Below are positions 48,819 to 59,701 of a stretch of 64,000 bases of DNA, piece after piece; position 1 is the first letter of the stretch, and the number at the start of each line of letters is the position of its first letter. The DNA is from Saccharomyces mikatae IFO 1815 (taxonomy: Eukaryota > Ascomycota > Saccharomycetes > Saccharomycetales > Saccharomycetaceae): NCBI RefSeq assembly GCF_947241705.1, contig NC_079271.1, positions 186,001 to 250,000 of the forward strand. Direction: 5' to 3'. The translations under genes and the position numbers were made by a program. Below the pieces are notes generated by a model. The model was given only the letters and a program-made list of their open reading frames with translations, did not search any database and was not told the origin of the DNA.

Positions 48819-49288
48819 TGGTGGAGAAGTCCTGTAGTACAGGATTTAGAAAGCCTCATGGCGAAAAGGACCAATCGGTGACCAAACCGATCTCTTTAGA
48901 TGGCAGAACAGGTGAAGTAATCGTTAGAAAATCAACAGGAAAAACCAAAATACGTAAAGGTCAAACAGAAGAAGAGTACGTACAGCAGTTAAGGCACTAC
49001 CTTCAAGTCGAAAAGGGCCCTGTGCGGACAGAGGTTGGATGGATGAATGAAGTAGATCCTTTGGCTGAGATACGAGATGGCAAGTACGAGATCTCCAATA
49101 AGCATCAACGACAAGTGCTTAGTGGTTTCTGCCATCGTCTGTTTTACCAACGCAAGTATGAAGAGTGCCTTAACCTTAGCAACTACTTGTTGGGACTCTT
49201 TGAACCGTTTAATGTGAAGAATAAGATGAAAAGGGAGCTCGAAGAGTTAAAATATATGATTGAGCAGTGTCATGGACAGGTGTTATAA
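48818..49288 (+). CDS. YPL108W: Conserved cytosolic protein of unknown function
   Basis: 156 residues. The gene corresponds to S. cerevisiae YPL108W by position between YPL109C and YPL107W and by remembered similarity; that protein is uncharacterised and slightly longer as I recall. The first ~65 residues are basic and polar; from about 90 the sequence looks helical (HQRQVLSGFCHRLFYQRKYEECLNLSNYLLGLFE), resembling a TPR-like helical pair. No catalytic motif or membrane segment. Confidence 0.85.
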   Translation: MVEKSCSTGFRKPHGEKDQSVTKPISLDGRTGEVIVRKSTGKTKIRKGQTEEEYVQQLRHYLQVEKGPVRTEVGWMNEVDPLAEIRDGKYEISNKHQRQVLSGFCHRLFYQRKYEECLNLSNYLLGLFEPFNVKNKMKRELEELKYMIEQCHGQVL

Positions 49289-49454
49289 AGCCGAATCATT
49301 ATTCGAATTTGAAAAAGATACCTCTCTACCCCCGACATGGCCGAGCCTATTTATATAGATAATATAAGATAGACAGAATAAAGAATACGTACTTCAACTG
49401 ATCGAGTGTGCACGCAGTTTTCATTAGATACAGACGAGATTTTTTAAATTTAAG

Positions 49455-50204
49455 ATGATAAGAAGTCACGGATGGTCATTACTTAACAGATTCTATCCGG
49501 TTCGGAGTTTCACAAGATACTCTAAGGTTGATATGACTTTTGAAGGAAACACTCAGGATATATCTACTTCTGCCGAAGAGAGAATGACAACTGTGTTTGG
49601 GGGTCGCTTAAAGGGGGAGCCACCAAAGTCTACAAGTAGAGTGCTCACTGGCGGAATGAGGAAAATAGCAGGTGTCCAGGTACCAGCAAAACCGCAAGAA
49701 CCAGATAACTGTTGCATGTCAGGATGTGTTAACTGTGTGTGGGAGATATATAGTGAGGATTTGAGGGACTGGAAACAAAGAAGAAAAGAGGCAGCAGAAA
49801 ACATCGAGGGAACTGAAGAAAAATGGCCCAAAGACTGGAATCCGCCTTTGGGATTGTTGAATTTGGAAAACATCCCAGTGGAATTACGAGAAAAGAAGCT
49901 GGAAGTTGAAAGTAGGAAAGCAGAACAATCTCATGATTTGTCTGCTATCAGAAGCTTGTTCCCTAAGAGAAAAGGACCCCTGCCCAAAAGTGTATTAGCA
50001 GCCAAAAGAAAAAATACTGCTTTGAGACACAAACACGAACAAGAAGAAGGGGGAGCAGGTCAATATATGGTTGAGCTTGATGCAGATGAAGGCTGGGAAG
50101 ATATCCCAGTTTACGTCAAAGCATTCGCCGAATTTGAAACAAAGAAAAGGTTACAAAATATTCACCGACAGGAAGAACTAAAAAAGAGAACAGCTTTAGT
50201 TTGA
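49455..50204 (+). CDS. YPL107W: Mitochondrial protein with oxidoreductase-like domain
   Basis: 249 residues. The first ~25 (MIRSHGWSLLNRFYPVRSFTRYSK) are basic and without acidic residues, a good matrix-targeting presequence. At about 92-110 lies the oxidoreductase-like (OXLD) motif PDNCCMSGCVNCVWEIY with four closely spaced cysteines. The rest is charged and helical. S. cerevisiae YPL107W is mitochondrial; its mechanism is not established to my knowledge. Confidence 0.9.
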   Translation: MIRSHGWSLLNRFYPVRSFTRYSKVDMTFEGNTQDISTSAEERMTTVFGGRLKGEPPKSTSRVLTGGMRKIAGVQVPAKPQEPDNCCMSGCVNCVWEIYSEDLRDWKQRRKEAAENIEGTEEKWPKDWNPPLGLLNLENIPVELREKKLEVESRKAEQSHDLSAIRSLFPKRKGPLPKSVLAAKRKNTALRHKHEQEEGGAGQYMVELDADEGWEDIPVYVKAFAEFETKKRLQNIHRQEELKKRTALV

Positions 50205-50451
50205 ATTAAACTTGCATTTCTTCAAAACTAACATGCATTATCTCCGTCTACTTCGATCTTGTCTAAAATTTATGGATAGAGAGGCATAAGCTTGCATACA
50301 TATATATATTCATAAAAATTTTAAGTTATATTATATTATAATCTTTTACTAACTATACATGAACGATGTTAAAAAAATGTATCCAAAGTGAATTCAAAAT
50401 TGAAAGAAAGAGCTAAAGATATCTTCTTATACTAACTTCACTACATCAACC

Positions 50452-52533
50452 TTAGTCCATGTTGACATCACCTTCGGTATCCTTCTTTTCATCCTTCTTT
50501 TCAGCTTCTGCCTTCCTTTGAGCAGCCAACTTTTCAGCCATAGCAGCCATTTGAGAAGCTTCTTGTTTGGATCTTATAGCCTGCTTCTTTTCTTCTTCCT
50601 TAGCCAAATACCTACCTCTGATAATGTTACCTAGAGAAGCCAATTCTTCGTATTTAGCAATGTACTTAGCTTTAATGGAATCGAAACCTTCGTCGTATAA
50701 CCACTCTTCAGCTTTGCTTAACATGCCTTGCAATTTGGTCTTTTCAGCATCGGAAGCAAAAGAAGCATACTCTTCATCCAACTTACCACGTAGCGTGTAA
50801 ATATACTCTTCAAGAGTATTCTTACGGTCTTCAGTCTCAGCCACTAACTTATCTTGGGCAATCATTTCATTTTCTTTTTCAATCAATTCATTTAACTTCT
50901 TAGCCTCTAGACCGAAAGTGTGTGCGACGATAGTCAAATCATCTTTTTTCACAGTCTTTGTAACCTTCTTGAATTCTTGTTCAGCATCTTCTGGAGCATC
51001 TTCTGGTAATGGAATAGGTTCTTCAACTTCAATATCTTCGATAGTGTAGGCTTCTTCAATTGTGTGTAGACCAGATGGGTCGCATCTCAATTTTAACTTA
51101 ACTGGAACAGAGTCCTGACCTTCAGGTAATTGAACACCAGTAACTTCCCAGTTAGCGATTTGCTCTGGTGTGTTTGCTGGCAATTGTGTGATGTCGGTGT
51201 AGCTGGCAGCCATTGAGAAGTCCCCGGTACGATTCAAAGTGATCAATTTCGTAGATGGGAAGGTTGAGCCTGCTGGGAAAACTTCCATATGGTCCTCATC
51301 TTCAACTTGTTTGTCCCAAGAGTAAGAAACGGAGTAAGGATGGATATCCTCAAACTTGAATGGTCTAACTCTAAGAGTTGGAGAATGAATAGCACAGATG
51401 AAAGCGGCACCCTTAGCAATGGCTTCATCTTGGTTCAAAGTAGTAGATAATGGCTTACCAAATGCTTCAGAAATTGATTGTTTCAAGGTTGGGATACGAG
51501 TAGTACCACCGATAATTTCGACAAAATCAACTTCGTCAGCAGTTAAATTGGCCTGAGCTAGAGCTTTAGTGACTGGTTCAGTAACACGTTCTAATAATGG
51601 TTTGACCAATTCTTCCAATTCTTCACGGGACAATTGGGAAGAAACATCGACATCGTTCATGACGGATTCAACAGAGAATGGTGCATTAGTATTAGCAGAC
51701 AAAACTTTCTTCAACTTTTCGGCAGCAGTTAAGATTCTGTTGTAAGCCTTTGGATTTTCTCTGATGTCAATCTTGTACTTGGTCTTAAATTCATCAGCAA
51801 AATGTTCAGTAATAGCCAAATCAAAATCTCTACCACCGAAATGCTTGTCACAGGCAGTACCCAAGACCTTCAATTGACCTTTCTTGAAAGCCATGATAGA
51901 ACAGGTGTAGGAAGAGTGTCCAATATCAACAAAGGCAACAATTCTTGGTTTTTCTTCACCTTCTGGTAAATCAGTTTTGAAAATACCATAAGAAACACCT
52001 GCAGCAGTAACATCGTTGACGATCCTGACAGGGTTTAAGCCAGCAATTCTAGCAGCATCAGCAACGTTGTAACGTTGTTCTTCAGTGTACCAAGGTGGAA
52101 CAGCAATACAGACATCGGTGATGTTGGCTTTGGTCTCTTGCTTGACAGTGTCCTTGACCTTGTCGATAAACATGGCAGCTAATTGAGTAGCAGAGAAAAC
52201 ATGTTTCTCACCAGCAAATCTAACCTCAGCACCAGTCTTCTTGTCGTCTAATTCAACCAACTTGGTGGTAAAGTGCTTAGATTCTTGTTTGAAATCTGGA
52301 TGGTTATAATCCAAACCGATAATTCTCTTCAAGTTAGCAACTGTATTCTTGATATTTGAAGTTTGCTTGTTCTTACCAGTTTCACCCAAGTATCTGTTCT
52401 TTGGCCCGAAACCAACGACAGATGGAGTAGAACGATTGGAGACTTCATTAACTACAACGTCAATACCTCTGTTTCTAGCAACAGCCAAGACAGAGTTATT
52501 GTTACCTAAATCTAAACCAAATGGAGTACTCAT
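50452..52533 (-). CDS. SSE1: Hsp110 chaperone and nucleotide exchange factor Sse1
   Basis: 693 residues, the S. cerevisiae length. The N-terminal actin-like ATPase domain has the phosphate loop [15 protein letters not shown] and the later IIGGTTRIP segment. A beta domain follows with an acidic insertion ([17 protein letters not shown]), then a helical lid, and a Lys/Glu-rich tail ending EGDVNMD. Hsp110 proteins release ADP from Ssa Hsp70s and cooperate in folding and disaggregation in the cytosol. Sse2 is the paralogue; flanking genes YPL107W and SYH1 identify Sse1. Codon bias is high. A heat-shock element lies upstream. Confidence 0.97.
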   Translation of the reverse strand: MSTPFGLDLGNNNSVLAVARNRGIDVVVNEVSNRSTPSVVGFGPKNRYLGETGKNKQTSNIKNTVANLKRIIGLDYNHPDFKQESKHFTTKLVELDDKKTGAEVRFAGEKHVFSATQLAAMFIDKVKDTVKQETKANITDVCIAVPPWYTEEQRYNVADAARIAGLNPVRIVNDVTAAGVSYGIFKTDLPEGEEKPRIVAFVDIGHSSYTCSIMAFKKGQLKVLGTACDKHFGGRDFDLAITEHFADEFKTKYKIDIRENPKAYNRILTAAEKLKKVLSANTNAPFSVESVMNDVDVSSQLSREELEELVKPLLERVTEPVTKALAQANLTADEVDFVEIIGGTTRIPTLKQSISEAFGKPLSTTLNQDEAIAKGAAFICAIHSPTLRVRPFKFEDIHPYSVSYSWDKQVEDEDHMEVFPAGSTFPSTKLITLNRTGDFSMAASYTDITQLPANTPEQIANWEVTGVQLPEGQDSVPVKLKLRCDPSGLHTIEEAYTIEDIEVEEPIPLPEDAPEDAEQEFKKVTKTVKKDDLTIVAHTFGLEAKKLNELIEKENEMIAQDKLVAETEDRKNTLEEYIYTLRGKLDEEYASFASDAEKTKLQGMLSKAEEWLYDEGFDSIKAKYIAKYEELASLGNIIRGRYLAKEEEKKQAIRSKQEASQMAAMAEKLAAQRKAEAEKKDEKKDTEGDVNMD

Positions 52534-53142
52534 CTTTCAAAGGAAATGCTATATGTCAATGTACTTTTTGCTTATGCTTTTCGAGAGTAAAATTGAGAAT
52601 CAGAAAAAACCGAATTATAAGAGGGAAAGTCAAGATAGAAAGAGATTGAAGTGGATAGTAACTTTTATCACAAATGTTATTCCAACACGAAGTTGTACTC
52701 TGTGGAAAAGGAATCTTCTAGAAGCATCTTCGTTAAATTTTTTTCATCGTCTTTGAAAAAAAAAAAGAAAAAATAAAAAGAAATAGACGTAACAAATGAT
52801 TATGTGCTCAACTAATGTCAATAATAACTAACAGGCATGTTATAAGATTATCCACAGGTGCTATTGAGTTCCTGAAATAATGCTTCTAAACCTGTAGTTA
52901 AGTAGCCACTCTTTTTTGTATCGTTCGAATACGATTATCAGTAAACAAATGCATTCACACTTGCACAATTTGTAGATAGATTAAGAGAAGCAAACACATA
53001 AATAAAGAGTTCAGGTGTAGTAATCAGTTATCAAGACATTCGATTTTTAATTAATTATACAAATAAATGAAATCATATTAGTTTATACATTGAACAAAAA
53101 ATATACATATACAGCAAACAAATCCTATAAGCCAAAAGACTT
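52534..53142. other. Intergenic: SSE1 promoter and SYH1 3' flank
   Basis: About 610 bp between two minus-strand genes. The SSE1 side carries a heat-shock element (separate entry) and a long A-rich tract (52757-52782). The SYH1 side is AT-rich 3' sequence. No other gene. Confidence 0.55.
52712..52724. promoter_or_regulatory. Heat-shock element of SSE1
   Basis: GAAtcTTCtaGAA: three inverted nGAAn units at exact 5-bp spacing, with a partial fourth unit after it, about 180 bp upstream of the SSE1 ATG. This is the Hsf1 recognition pattern, and SSE1 is an established Hsf1 target in S. cerevisiae. Confidence 0.8.
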
Positions 53143-55707
53143 TTAGAATCGTTTTCCTTTCTTTTTGCCAACAACTTGAAATTCCCAATCTTCAGAGCTG
53201 CCTTCAGGCATGGCAAGTACTTCACTCCAGCTTAACGGGTCATTAATTTGTTCTTCACATTCTAAGCGCTTCTTGACAAAATCAGTGGCGAATCTTCTAC
53301 CATCCATTGTTGAGCTATAAGAATATATAGTGTCAGCTATAATTTCTTTGGATTCTGAACCTGGAGGTAAGCTAAGTAACATTTCTAAAACATTGTCGGA
53401 CTGAACGCCAGTATTTAATCTCAATTGGGAGCGACACCACTTCAAAAATTCTTGACGTTTAGAAACTGAAGAATTACCGGGATAAGCAGAAATCCTTGAC
53501 GGTTTAACTTGGCGTGCCTTTAAAGTTGGAATACTAGTAGATGAACCAATTTGTTTACTCTTGCCATTCAGTTTGCCTTTTGTTGTAGCGGGTATTCCCC
53601 CGGAAGAGCGCTGTTTATCAGGAGTAATATGTGGTCTTGGTTGATTTACAGCTGCAGAAGAGGTGGAAAGTGCATTGCCGGTGCTCTTAGGAGGCACCAT
53701 AGTCCACGCATTAGTAGTATTTGAGGAGTTTAATGTTGAAGAAGATGGGGAGGGTGTCCTTGAAATGAAATCATCGAGTGTCGTGACACGGTTAGATTTT
53801 TTGGTTTTTTTCTGAACCTGTTCCCATAGCTTTTTTTGTTCTTCAATAAAAGTAGAATCTGAATTATCATCATCATTCATACCCAGATTAATCTTGTTGA
53901 TTGTAGGCTGACCTTTAGTATTGTCCAAGTCTTTCATCAATTCCTCTTTAATACCAAGCTTGATCGGTTGCTGTGGTTTTACTCCCCAGGCTGAACCAGT
54001 ATGATTAGTTTTCGAAGCTTGCGTTGAGCCTAATATTTCCTTTTGTAATTTTAGTGCTTGTTCGCGATTCAATTGAGTACGGTTAGGCTTCTTTTCTCTC
54101 TTGGAAGGAATTTCCTTTTTCAGATCTTCAAAGGCGGAAGAAATTTGATTAAAAACTGCATCCTCGGTTTGCTTATTGGCCCAAGGTGCTAAATTAGTAG
54201 CCAAGGAACTAGCAGCATTTTCAGCGGGTGATGAAATGTCAGTATTTCCAGTTAGAGCATTATTTAACAGTTCCTGTTGTTTTTCCTTTTCTGACTTTTC
54301 TTCTTCCTTCTTCTTTTTTTTTAGTTTTTCTTCTTCTTTTTTCTGTTTCTGTTTCAATTTCTTTTCTTTCTTTAATATACGCTGTTCTTCTCTTCTCTTT
54401 TTTTCTTCTTCTTGTCTTTGCTGTTCTTCCAATAACTTCTGGGCCATCAATTCTGCTTTTGCAAACCGCTTCTGTTCTTCGGAGGTCATCGGTGATGTGC
54501 TGTTATTTTTTAACTTCTCAGAATTTGGGAGCACATCTTTACCGTCTACTTCCTCAACCTCTGGTCGAACTTGATCAGGTGAATTATGCTTTTCTTCTGC
54601 ACGCCGAAATTCCTCACCTTCCTCGGTAGCAACCTCTACCATACGTTCTTCTTCACTTGTTGGGTTTGAAGAAGTTCCGTGTGTGTCTAAAGGAGCGTCA
54701 TGTCCATTCAGGGTTGTTCTTCTCTTATGCGAAGAAGCTTTTCCTTCATTAGGAGGTACTGTTTGCTCAGATCTGATAGGTGCGGCTGCGGACGCAGGAC
54801 GTCTAGAATTGTTCGGTATGTGATCTACCTTTGTGACATGTCGACCATTAACAGGAACCCAAACCTGAGTTTCATGATAATAGCTTCCATCTGCAAACTT
54901 AAGACCGAGTATTTCTTCGTACGTAAAATCATCACTATGCACATTAGCAGTAGACTTCAACTTTTTTGAATCAACTTTTTGATTTTCTAACAGCATGGGA
55001 GTAACGAGAGAAGCACCATTCAAGGCTTTGATAACAATAAAATCAAAGACGCTAAATGGGTCTTGATAATTGTTAACGAGAGTGGTCAATTCACCTAATG
55101 TGATGAATCGATCATTAACACCAAATGGGTCAAGGGATGTCGCTAATCTACAAATTTGCAAAGTAGGAGTAAAATACCCTCCTTGGTACCATTGCGACAT
55201 ATTATTGGTACCAAATGGTCCCTGAATATTACCATTAGAGTCAATATACTTCCACTGAGACTCTATCCCGGGAGGTGGAGGTTGATTACCAACATTGGAG
55301 AAGAGCCCCGTTGGATTGTAAATATAGGAACCCATATTAGGCAACGCCTTAGATGGCATATTTTTAATAGAAGAGCTGCTAGCACTCATATGCAGGTTGG
55401 ATGATGTTGCACTGAATGTACTGTTGTTCTTCTGATTGACAGGTATTTGTAGCGTAGGTCCGGTGATTTCAGCGTCACGTACATTGACGGGAACAGTACT
55501 TCCTTCATTAATCACATTTTTCACTGGCAAAAATGGAGAAGGCACTCTTTGAATGCCAATAGAATCCATGACAGTGGAGGGCCTTTGTAAAGGAGCCGTA
55601 TTGTTCAATGTTGGAGTATTGCTATTAGATAATGCAGCGTTTTCTGAATTCGAGCCTACAAGCTTGACGCTATGAAGATCAAAAGCTAGAGAGTTGATAG
55701 GATTCAT
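53143..55707 (-). CDS. SYH1: GYF-domain protein Syh1
   Basis: 854 residues. After a disordered Ser/Asn-rich N-terminus a GYF domain spans ~152-205: QWKYIDSNGNIQGPFGT, MSQWYQGGYF and a downstream helix, with the GPF and WYxxGYF signature that binds proline-rich peptides. Residues ~400-480 form a strongly charged Lys/Glu coiled coil (EEEKKRREEQRILKKEKKLK). The C-terminal ~100 residues (SVSKRQEFLKWCRSQLRLN) form a further folded segment as in GIGYF relatives. Syh1 (YPL105C), with paralogue Smy2, acts in mRNA decay and ribosome-stall quality control. Confidence 0.95.
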   Translation of the reverse strand: MNPINSLAFDLHSVKLVGSNSENAALSNSNTPTLNNTAPLQRPSTVMDSIGIQRVPSPFLPVKNVINEGSTVPVNVRDAEITGPTLQIPVNQKNNSTFSATSSNLHMSASSSSIKNMPSKALPNMGSYIYNPTGLFSNVGNQPPPPGIESQWKYIDSNGNIQGPFGTNNMSQWYQGGYFTPTLQICRLATSLDPFGVNDRFITLGELTTLVNNYQDPFSVFDFIVIKALNGASLVTPMLLENQKVDSKKLKSTANVHSDDFTYEEILGLKFADGSYYHETQVWVPVNGRHVTKVDHIPNNSRRPASAAAPIRSEQTVPPNEGKASSHKRRTTLNGHDAPLDTHGTSSNPTSEEERMVEVATEEGEEFRRAEEKHNSPDQVRPEVEEVDGKDVLPNSEKLKNNSTSPMTSEEQKRFAKAELMAQKLLEEQQRQEEEKKRREEQRILKKEKKLKQKQKKEEEKLKKKKKEEEKSEKEKQQELLNNALTGNTDISSPAENAASSLATNLAPWANKQTEDAVFNQISSAFEDLKKEIPSKREKKPNRTQLNREQALKLQKEILGSTQASKTNHTGSAWGVKPQQPIKLGIKEELMKDLDNTKGQPTINKINLGMNDDDNSDSTFIEEQKKLWEQVQKKTKKSNRVTTLDDFISRTPSPSSSTLNSSNTTNAWTMVPPKSTGNALSTSSAAVNQPRPHITPDKQRSSGGIPATTKGKLNGKSKQIGSSTSIPTLKARQVKPSRISAYPGNSSVSKRQEFLKWCRSQLRLNTGVQSDNVLEMLLSLPPGSESKEIIADTIYSYSSTMDGRRFATDFVKKRLECEEQINDPLSWSEVLAMPEGSSEDWEFQVVGKKKGKRF

Positions 55708-55984
55708 CCGTTACTGCTAATGCCAATCTTAGATAAACTGTAGTTGAAAGAGCCTGCCTATCGTCCATAGCAATTGAAATTTCTTGCTTTTTTCTTGTTT
55801 GCGAAGTTATATGAAATTTCCAGAAACACACTGCCGTGCCAGAGTACAATAATAAGGTGAAAATGGGAGTATGAAGTAGTTGATGTCATCAAACACTTGG
55901 TATCTTCATTATCTTCAGCTTCTTCCCGTTGTGAATCAGCCTGGTGCATGCTTATTAGGAAATTGAACATCACAAGCTTTGACC

Positions 55985-57961
55985 ATGTTGGTCCGTTCCA
56001 GAGTTTGTTTGCGAACAGTTATCAGGCAGTTAGCACACTTTCCAGAAGCTAATGCTATCAAAAGAAAATTTCTCTTTAAAAAAGATACTTCGACCATCAA
56101 ACAGTTAAAAGAACTGCCTGAAGGTCAAACAGTAGTGCTCAATGGATGGGTAGAGCAGAAGCCAAAAAAAATTGGAAAAAATTTAATCTTTGGACTTTTA
56201 AGGGACTGTAACGGTGATATTATCCAATTGGTCGATAGCAAATCATTATTGAAAGGTTTTACTTTAGAAGATGTGATTCAGGTGAGAGGTGTACTTTCTT
56301 TGAAGAGAAAGTTTTCAGACAAGGAAGCAGATAAGTATGAAGTGCAATTGGAGGATATTATTGTGTTGAATACCTCAAATAAAAAACCTGCGCAGCTACA
56401 GGATTTCAAATCATCGGCTATGTATCCACCTGAGTTCCGCTATTTGCAACTGAGGAATCCCAAATATCAAAAGTTTTTTAAAAAGAGGTCATTCATTTCC
56501 AAGGAAATAAGAGATTTTTTTAATAATTTGAACTTTACAGAGGTAGAGACTCCAATTTTATTCAAAGCTACCCCAGAAGGCGCTAGAGAATTTTTAGTAC
56601 CAACAAGGACAAAAAGGTCTGATGGTAGACCATCATTTTACGCTCTAAACCAGAGTCCTCAACAATATAAGCAGCTCTTGATGGCCAGTGGCATCAACAG
56701 ATATTATCAAATGGCAAGATGCTTCAGAGATGAAGATTTAAGAGCGGATAGGCAGCCCGAATTTACTCAAGTTGATATTGAAATGGCCTTTGCTAATTCT
56801 GAAGACGTCATGAAGGTCATTGAAATGACCATTTCTGAGGTATGGGGTAAATTTTCTGAAAAGGGAGGATTATTGACCTTAAACAGTCATGGTACATTAG
56901 TACCAGTTAAAAAAGAAGACGGCACAGTATCTGTATTTCGTATGCCTTACGAGCAAGCAATGTCTCAATATGGCATTGACAAACCAGACTTGAGGGCACC
57001 CGATCTGAAAATTATTAATTTAGGCGAATTTAATGCATTTAGTCATTTGAACAAGAAATTCCCCGTTTTCGAAGTCATTATACTGAGAAATGCTTTTTCA
57101 ACTATGGAAGAGTACAGAAAACGATGGTCGTTTCTGACAAATAGAAATAATTACAACTATAGAGTTCCAATTGTACTCCCAGTTGAGAATGAAGAACAAG
57201 CTCAATCAAAATGGTTTGAGAATTTTCACGCTATTGCTACTTTTGAAAACCCTCATCTAATAACCAAATTTTTAAAACTGAAAAAAGGGGACATTTTATG
57301 CGGTTGTACAAGAGAGCCAAACCATGCCATTTTTGAGAATCCCACCCCTCTAGGAAGATTAAGACAGTTGGTTTTGCAAAGTGAATATGGGAGGAATCTC
57401 TACCATAGTGTCAATAGAGATGTTGCTTCATGGATTGTTGATTTCCCATTATTTTCACCGGTTACAGTGGAAGAAACGCCTGACCAAGAGGGAAAAATTT
57501 CGTATCCAGAGTACGAAAAGGATAAGCTATGCTCTACTCACCATCCTTTCACTATGGTGAAGCTTAGTGACTACGAAAAGTTAGAGAAAACACCGGCGAA
57601 ATGTTTGGGCCAGCATTATGATTTTGTGGTTAATGGCGTGGAGTTAGGTGGGGGTTCAACAAGAGTTCATGATCCAAAATTACAAGACTATATTTTTGAG
57701 AATATTCTCAAGATAGATAATGCTTACGCATTGTTTGGTCATCTATTAAACGCCTTCGATATGGGTACACCACCACATGCTGGATTTGCTATTGGATTTG
57801 ATCGGATGTGCGCCATGATTTGTGGTACTGAGAGCATAAGGGATGTAATTGCCTTTCCGAAGAGTGTTACTGGAGCAGATTTGGTTGTCAAAAGTCCAAG
57901 TGTGATATCTGAGAATGCTCTGGAAGTCTATAATATCAAATATAACTATTCAAAAAAGTGA
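55985..57961 (+). CDS. MSD1: Mitochondrial aspartyl-tRNA synthetase
   Basis: 658 residues from the ATG at 55985; two codons of open frame lie upstream, beginning with TTG. The N-terminus (MLVRSRVCLRTVIRQ) is a mitochondrial presequence. An OB-fold anticodon domain (VVLNGWVEQKPKKIGKNLIF) precedes the class II core: motif 2 region RCFRDEDLRADRQPEFTQVD and motif 3 in GFAIGFDRMCAM. A bacterial-type insertion lies between. It charges mitochondrial tRNA-Asp. It is divergent from SYH1 over 277 bp. Confidence 0.97.
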   Translation: MLVRSRVCLRTVIRQLAHFPEANAIKRKFLFKKDTSTIKQLKELPEGQTVVLNGWVEQKPKKIGKNLIFGLLRDCNGDIIQLVDSKSLLKGFTLEDVIQVRGVLSLKRKFSDKEADKYEVQLEDIIVLNTSNKKPAQLQDFKSSAMYPPEFRYLQLRNPKYQKFFKKRSFISKEIRDFFNNLNFTEVETPILFKATPEGAREFLVPTRTKRSDGRPSFYALNQSPQQYKQLLMASGINRYYQMARCFRDEDLRADRQPEFTQVDIEMAFANSEDVMKVIEMTISEVWGKFSEKGGLLTLNSHGTLVPVKKEDGTVSVFRMPYEQAMSQYGIDKPDLRAPDLKIINLGEFNAFSHLNKKFPVFEVIILRNAFSTMEEYRKRWSFLTNRNNYNYRVPIVLPVENEEQAQSKWFENFHAIATFENPHLITKFLKLKKGDILCGCTREPNHAIFENPTPLGRLRQLVLQSEYGRNLYHSVNRDVASWIVDFPLFSPVTVEETPDQEGKISYPEYEKDKLCSTHHPFTMVKLSDYEKLEKTPAKCLGQHYDFVVNGVELGGGSTRVHDPKLQDYIFENILKIDNAYALFGHLLNAFDMGTPPHAGFAIGFDRMCAMICGTESIRDVIAFPKSVTGADLVVKSPSVISENALEVYNIKYNYSKK

Positions 57962-58294
57962 GGAGAAGTCAATGTTACAGAGAAATAAGATAAACTCGCC
58001 GTGATTATACTATGTAGGTTTTTTTTGTAAATATCATAAGTATCATGCCTACGTTTTTTATCCTGTTTATGTGGAGATGCAACAATAACAGATGTTCATT
58101 GTGTGAGCTTATATTTTTATCAAGCGAGTGTTGGAGCCTTTATTGAGTTGTGTGGTGTATCATGTAAACGTTCATGAAGAATACAAAATCATTAAGTTAT
58201 AAAAGATTCGGGAAGTTGATGATCCAGGAACAAAGTTCACTGTAACTTTTGGATATATACATGGAAGCTGGAAATACAAACACCAGCGTTAAAA
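57962..58294. other. Convergent intergenic region MSD1/FMP30
   Basis: About 330 bp of 3' flanks of two convergent genes; T- and A-rich tracts (58019-58026) suit 3' end formation. No further feature. Confidence 0.5.
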
Positions 58295-59701
58295 CTAGTC
58301 AAACCGTTCTGTTTTCCCTAGCTCAGGACAGTAACAACGGCCTTTAAGTCCACCCCATTCGGCCAGCATTTCTAATTTTTCTTTTGGTTCCAAGAAATAT
58401 TCTCCGCTTAATACAAAGGTCCCCCAATGGACACCTAATACATTTCGAGCTTCTAAATCTTTCATAATCTTGAGAACTTCTTGAGGATTGATATGCCGTG
58501 GTTTTTGATGCCACTCGGGGCAGTACTGGCCACATGGCAATAATGCTAATTTACAGCCTTTTCCAAAACGTTCTTTGATTCTTACGAATAAATCCTTCAC
58601 ATATCCAGTATCACCAGCATGGAAAAGTATAGGAGTGCCGCGATGAGTTAGTAAAAAAGAGCACCATAGAGATTTATTTGTATCTAAGAGGGACCTTCCT
58701 GACCAGTGCATGGCCGGGGTGGCCGATATGTGATATACCTCGTTGTTCTTCCTTACTTGCAAGGTTTCCCACCAAGATAATTCAAGGACGTTATCACAGC
58801 CATTGCTTGTCATATATGATTTCATTCCTTTGGGTACTACCCATAAGGGGGAGTCTTCACCACTCCAATATTGCAAGCTTTCTGAGTCTAAGTGATCCGG
58901 ATGATTGTGAGAGACGAGAATAATATCTGGCTTAGGCACGTCGCTAATTTGAGAGGGCATCTGGGTGATTCTTTTAGGACCCAATGTCTTATGAATGAGA
59001 TAGTCACTGAATAGAGGATCTGTCAATATCCTCAATCCGTTATAGACCGTGTAATTGCATGACTGACCCAGCCACGTGTTATAGACGGGGCACTTTGGTC
59101 CTTCGTTTTCCGTCACGGAGGTAGATGTGTGCGATTCATCTAATACTTTACATTCTAACGGCCATGCAGTTTCCACAGCAGGGTCAACGTCCACAAATTC
59201 AGGGCCCCACGTAGGCTTATGTACGGGCATCAACTTGTTCATTTGATGTACATCAGGTGGGATACCTCCCCTATTTCTTTCGAATAGTTCGAACACTCTA
59301 TTAGCGAAGAATTCGAAAACGGTTTGAATTCTATATTCTTCAAATGGGTTTTCAAATCGACCCAAAACTTCCAAAGGGCTGTATTTTAACAACGATCCCT
59401 TATAAGTGACCTCGCTATTTTTATCCTCTAACCTTTGGCACATTTCATTTCTTAAATCGATTTGCTTCATTGTGGCTAAAGATACATAAAATGCATATCC
59501 TGTGTAAGGTACCAAAACGGATAACACAAGTATTCGTACGTATTTTCTCGAGCATTTTTGTATAGGGTTCGACTTTTGGGAAATATTTCTTCTGAAAGAC
59601 GACCATGATATCTGCGATCTGAACATTTTGGATTCATGGGAAGCCGCTAATCTCATATGGAGAATAGGTCTCATTGGAACATGGTGGGTAACAAAATTCA
59701 T
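58295..59701 (-). CDS. FMP30: Mitochondrial N-acylphosphatidylethanolamine phospholipase D-like protein Fmp30
   Basis: 468 residues from the ATG at 59701; three codons further upstream are open but begin with GTG. The N-terminus is basic (presequence), followed by a membrane segment (ILVLSVLVPYTGYAFYVSLA). The rest is a metallo-beta-lactamase fold: SHNHPDHLD is the HxHxDH zinc motif, with later ligands in FHAGDTGY and VLGVHWGTF. This is the NAPE-PLD family, which cleaves N-acyl-PE to N-acylethanolamine. Fmp30 (YPL103C) lies in the inner membrane and supports cardiolipin homeostasis when Psd1 is missing. Confidence 0.96.
   Translation of the reverse strand: MNFVTHHVPMRPILHMRLAASHESKMFRSQISWSSFRRNISQKSNPIQKCSRKYVRILVLSVLVPYTGYAFYVSLATMKQIDLRNEMCQRLEDKNSEVTYKGSLLKYSPLEVLGRFENPFEEYRIQTVFEFFANRVFELFERNRGGIPPDVHQMNKLMPVHKPTWGPEFVDVDPAVETAWPLECKVLDESHTSTSVTENEGPKCPVYNTWLGQSCNYTVYNGLRILTDPLFSDYLIHKTLGPKRITQMPSQISDVPKPDIILVSHNHPDHLDSESLQYWSGEDSPLWVVPKGMKSYMTSNGCDNVLELSWWETLQVRKNNEVYHISATPAMHWSGRSLLDTNKSLWCSFLLTHRGTPILFHAGDTGYVKDLFVRIKERFGKGCKLALLPCGQYCPEWHQKPRHINPQEVLKIMKDLEARNVLGVHWGTFVLSGEYFLEPKEKLEMLAEWGGLKGRCYCPELGKTERFD

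Noticed and set aside
54176-54629. Two 130-codon plus-strand frames opposite SYH1
   Set aside because: They are rich in Phe, Ser and Leu because they read the complement of Lys/Glu-rich coiled-coil codons; no promoter or domain.
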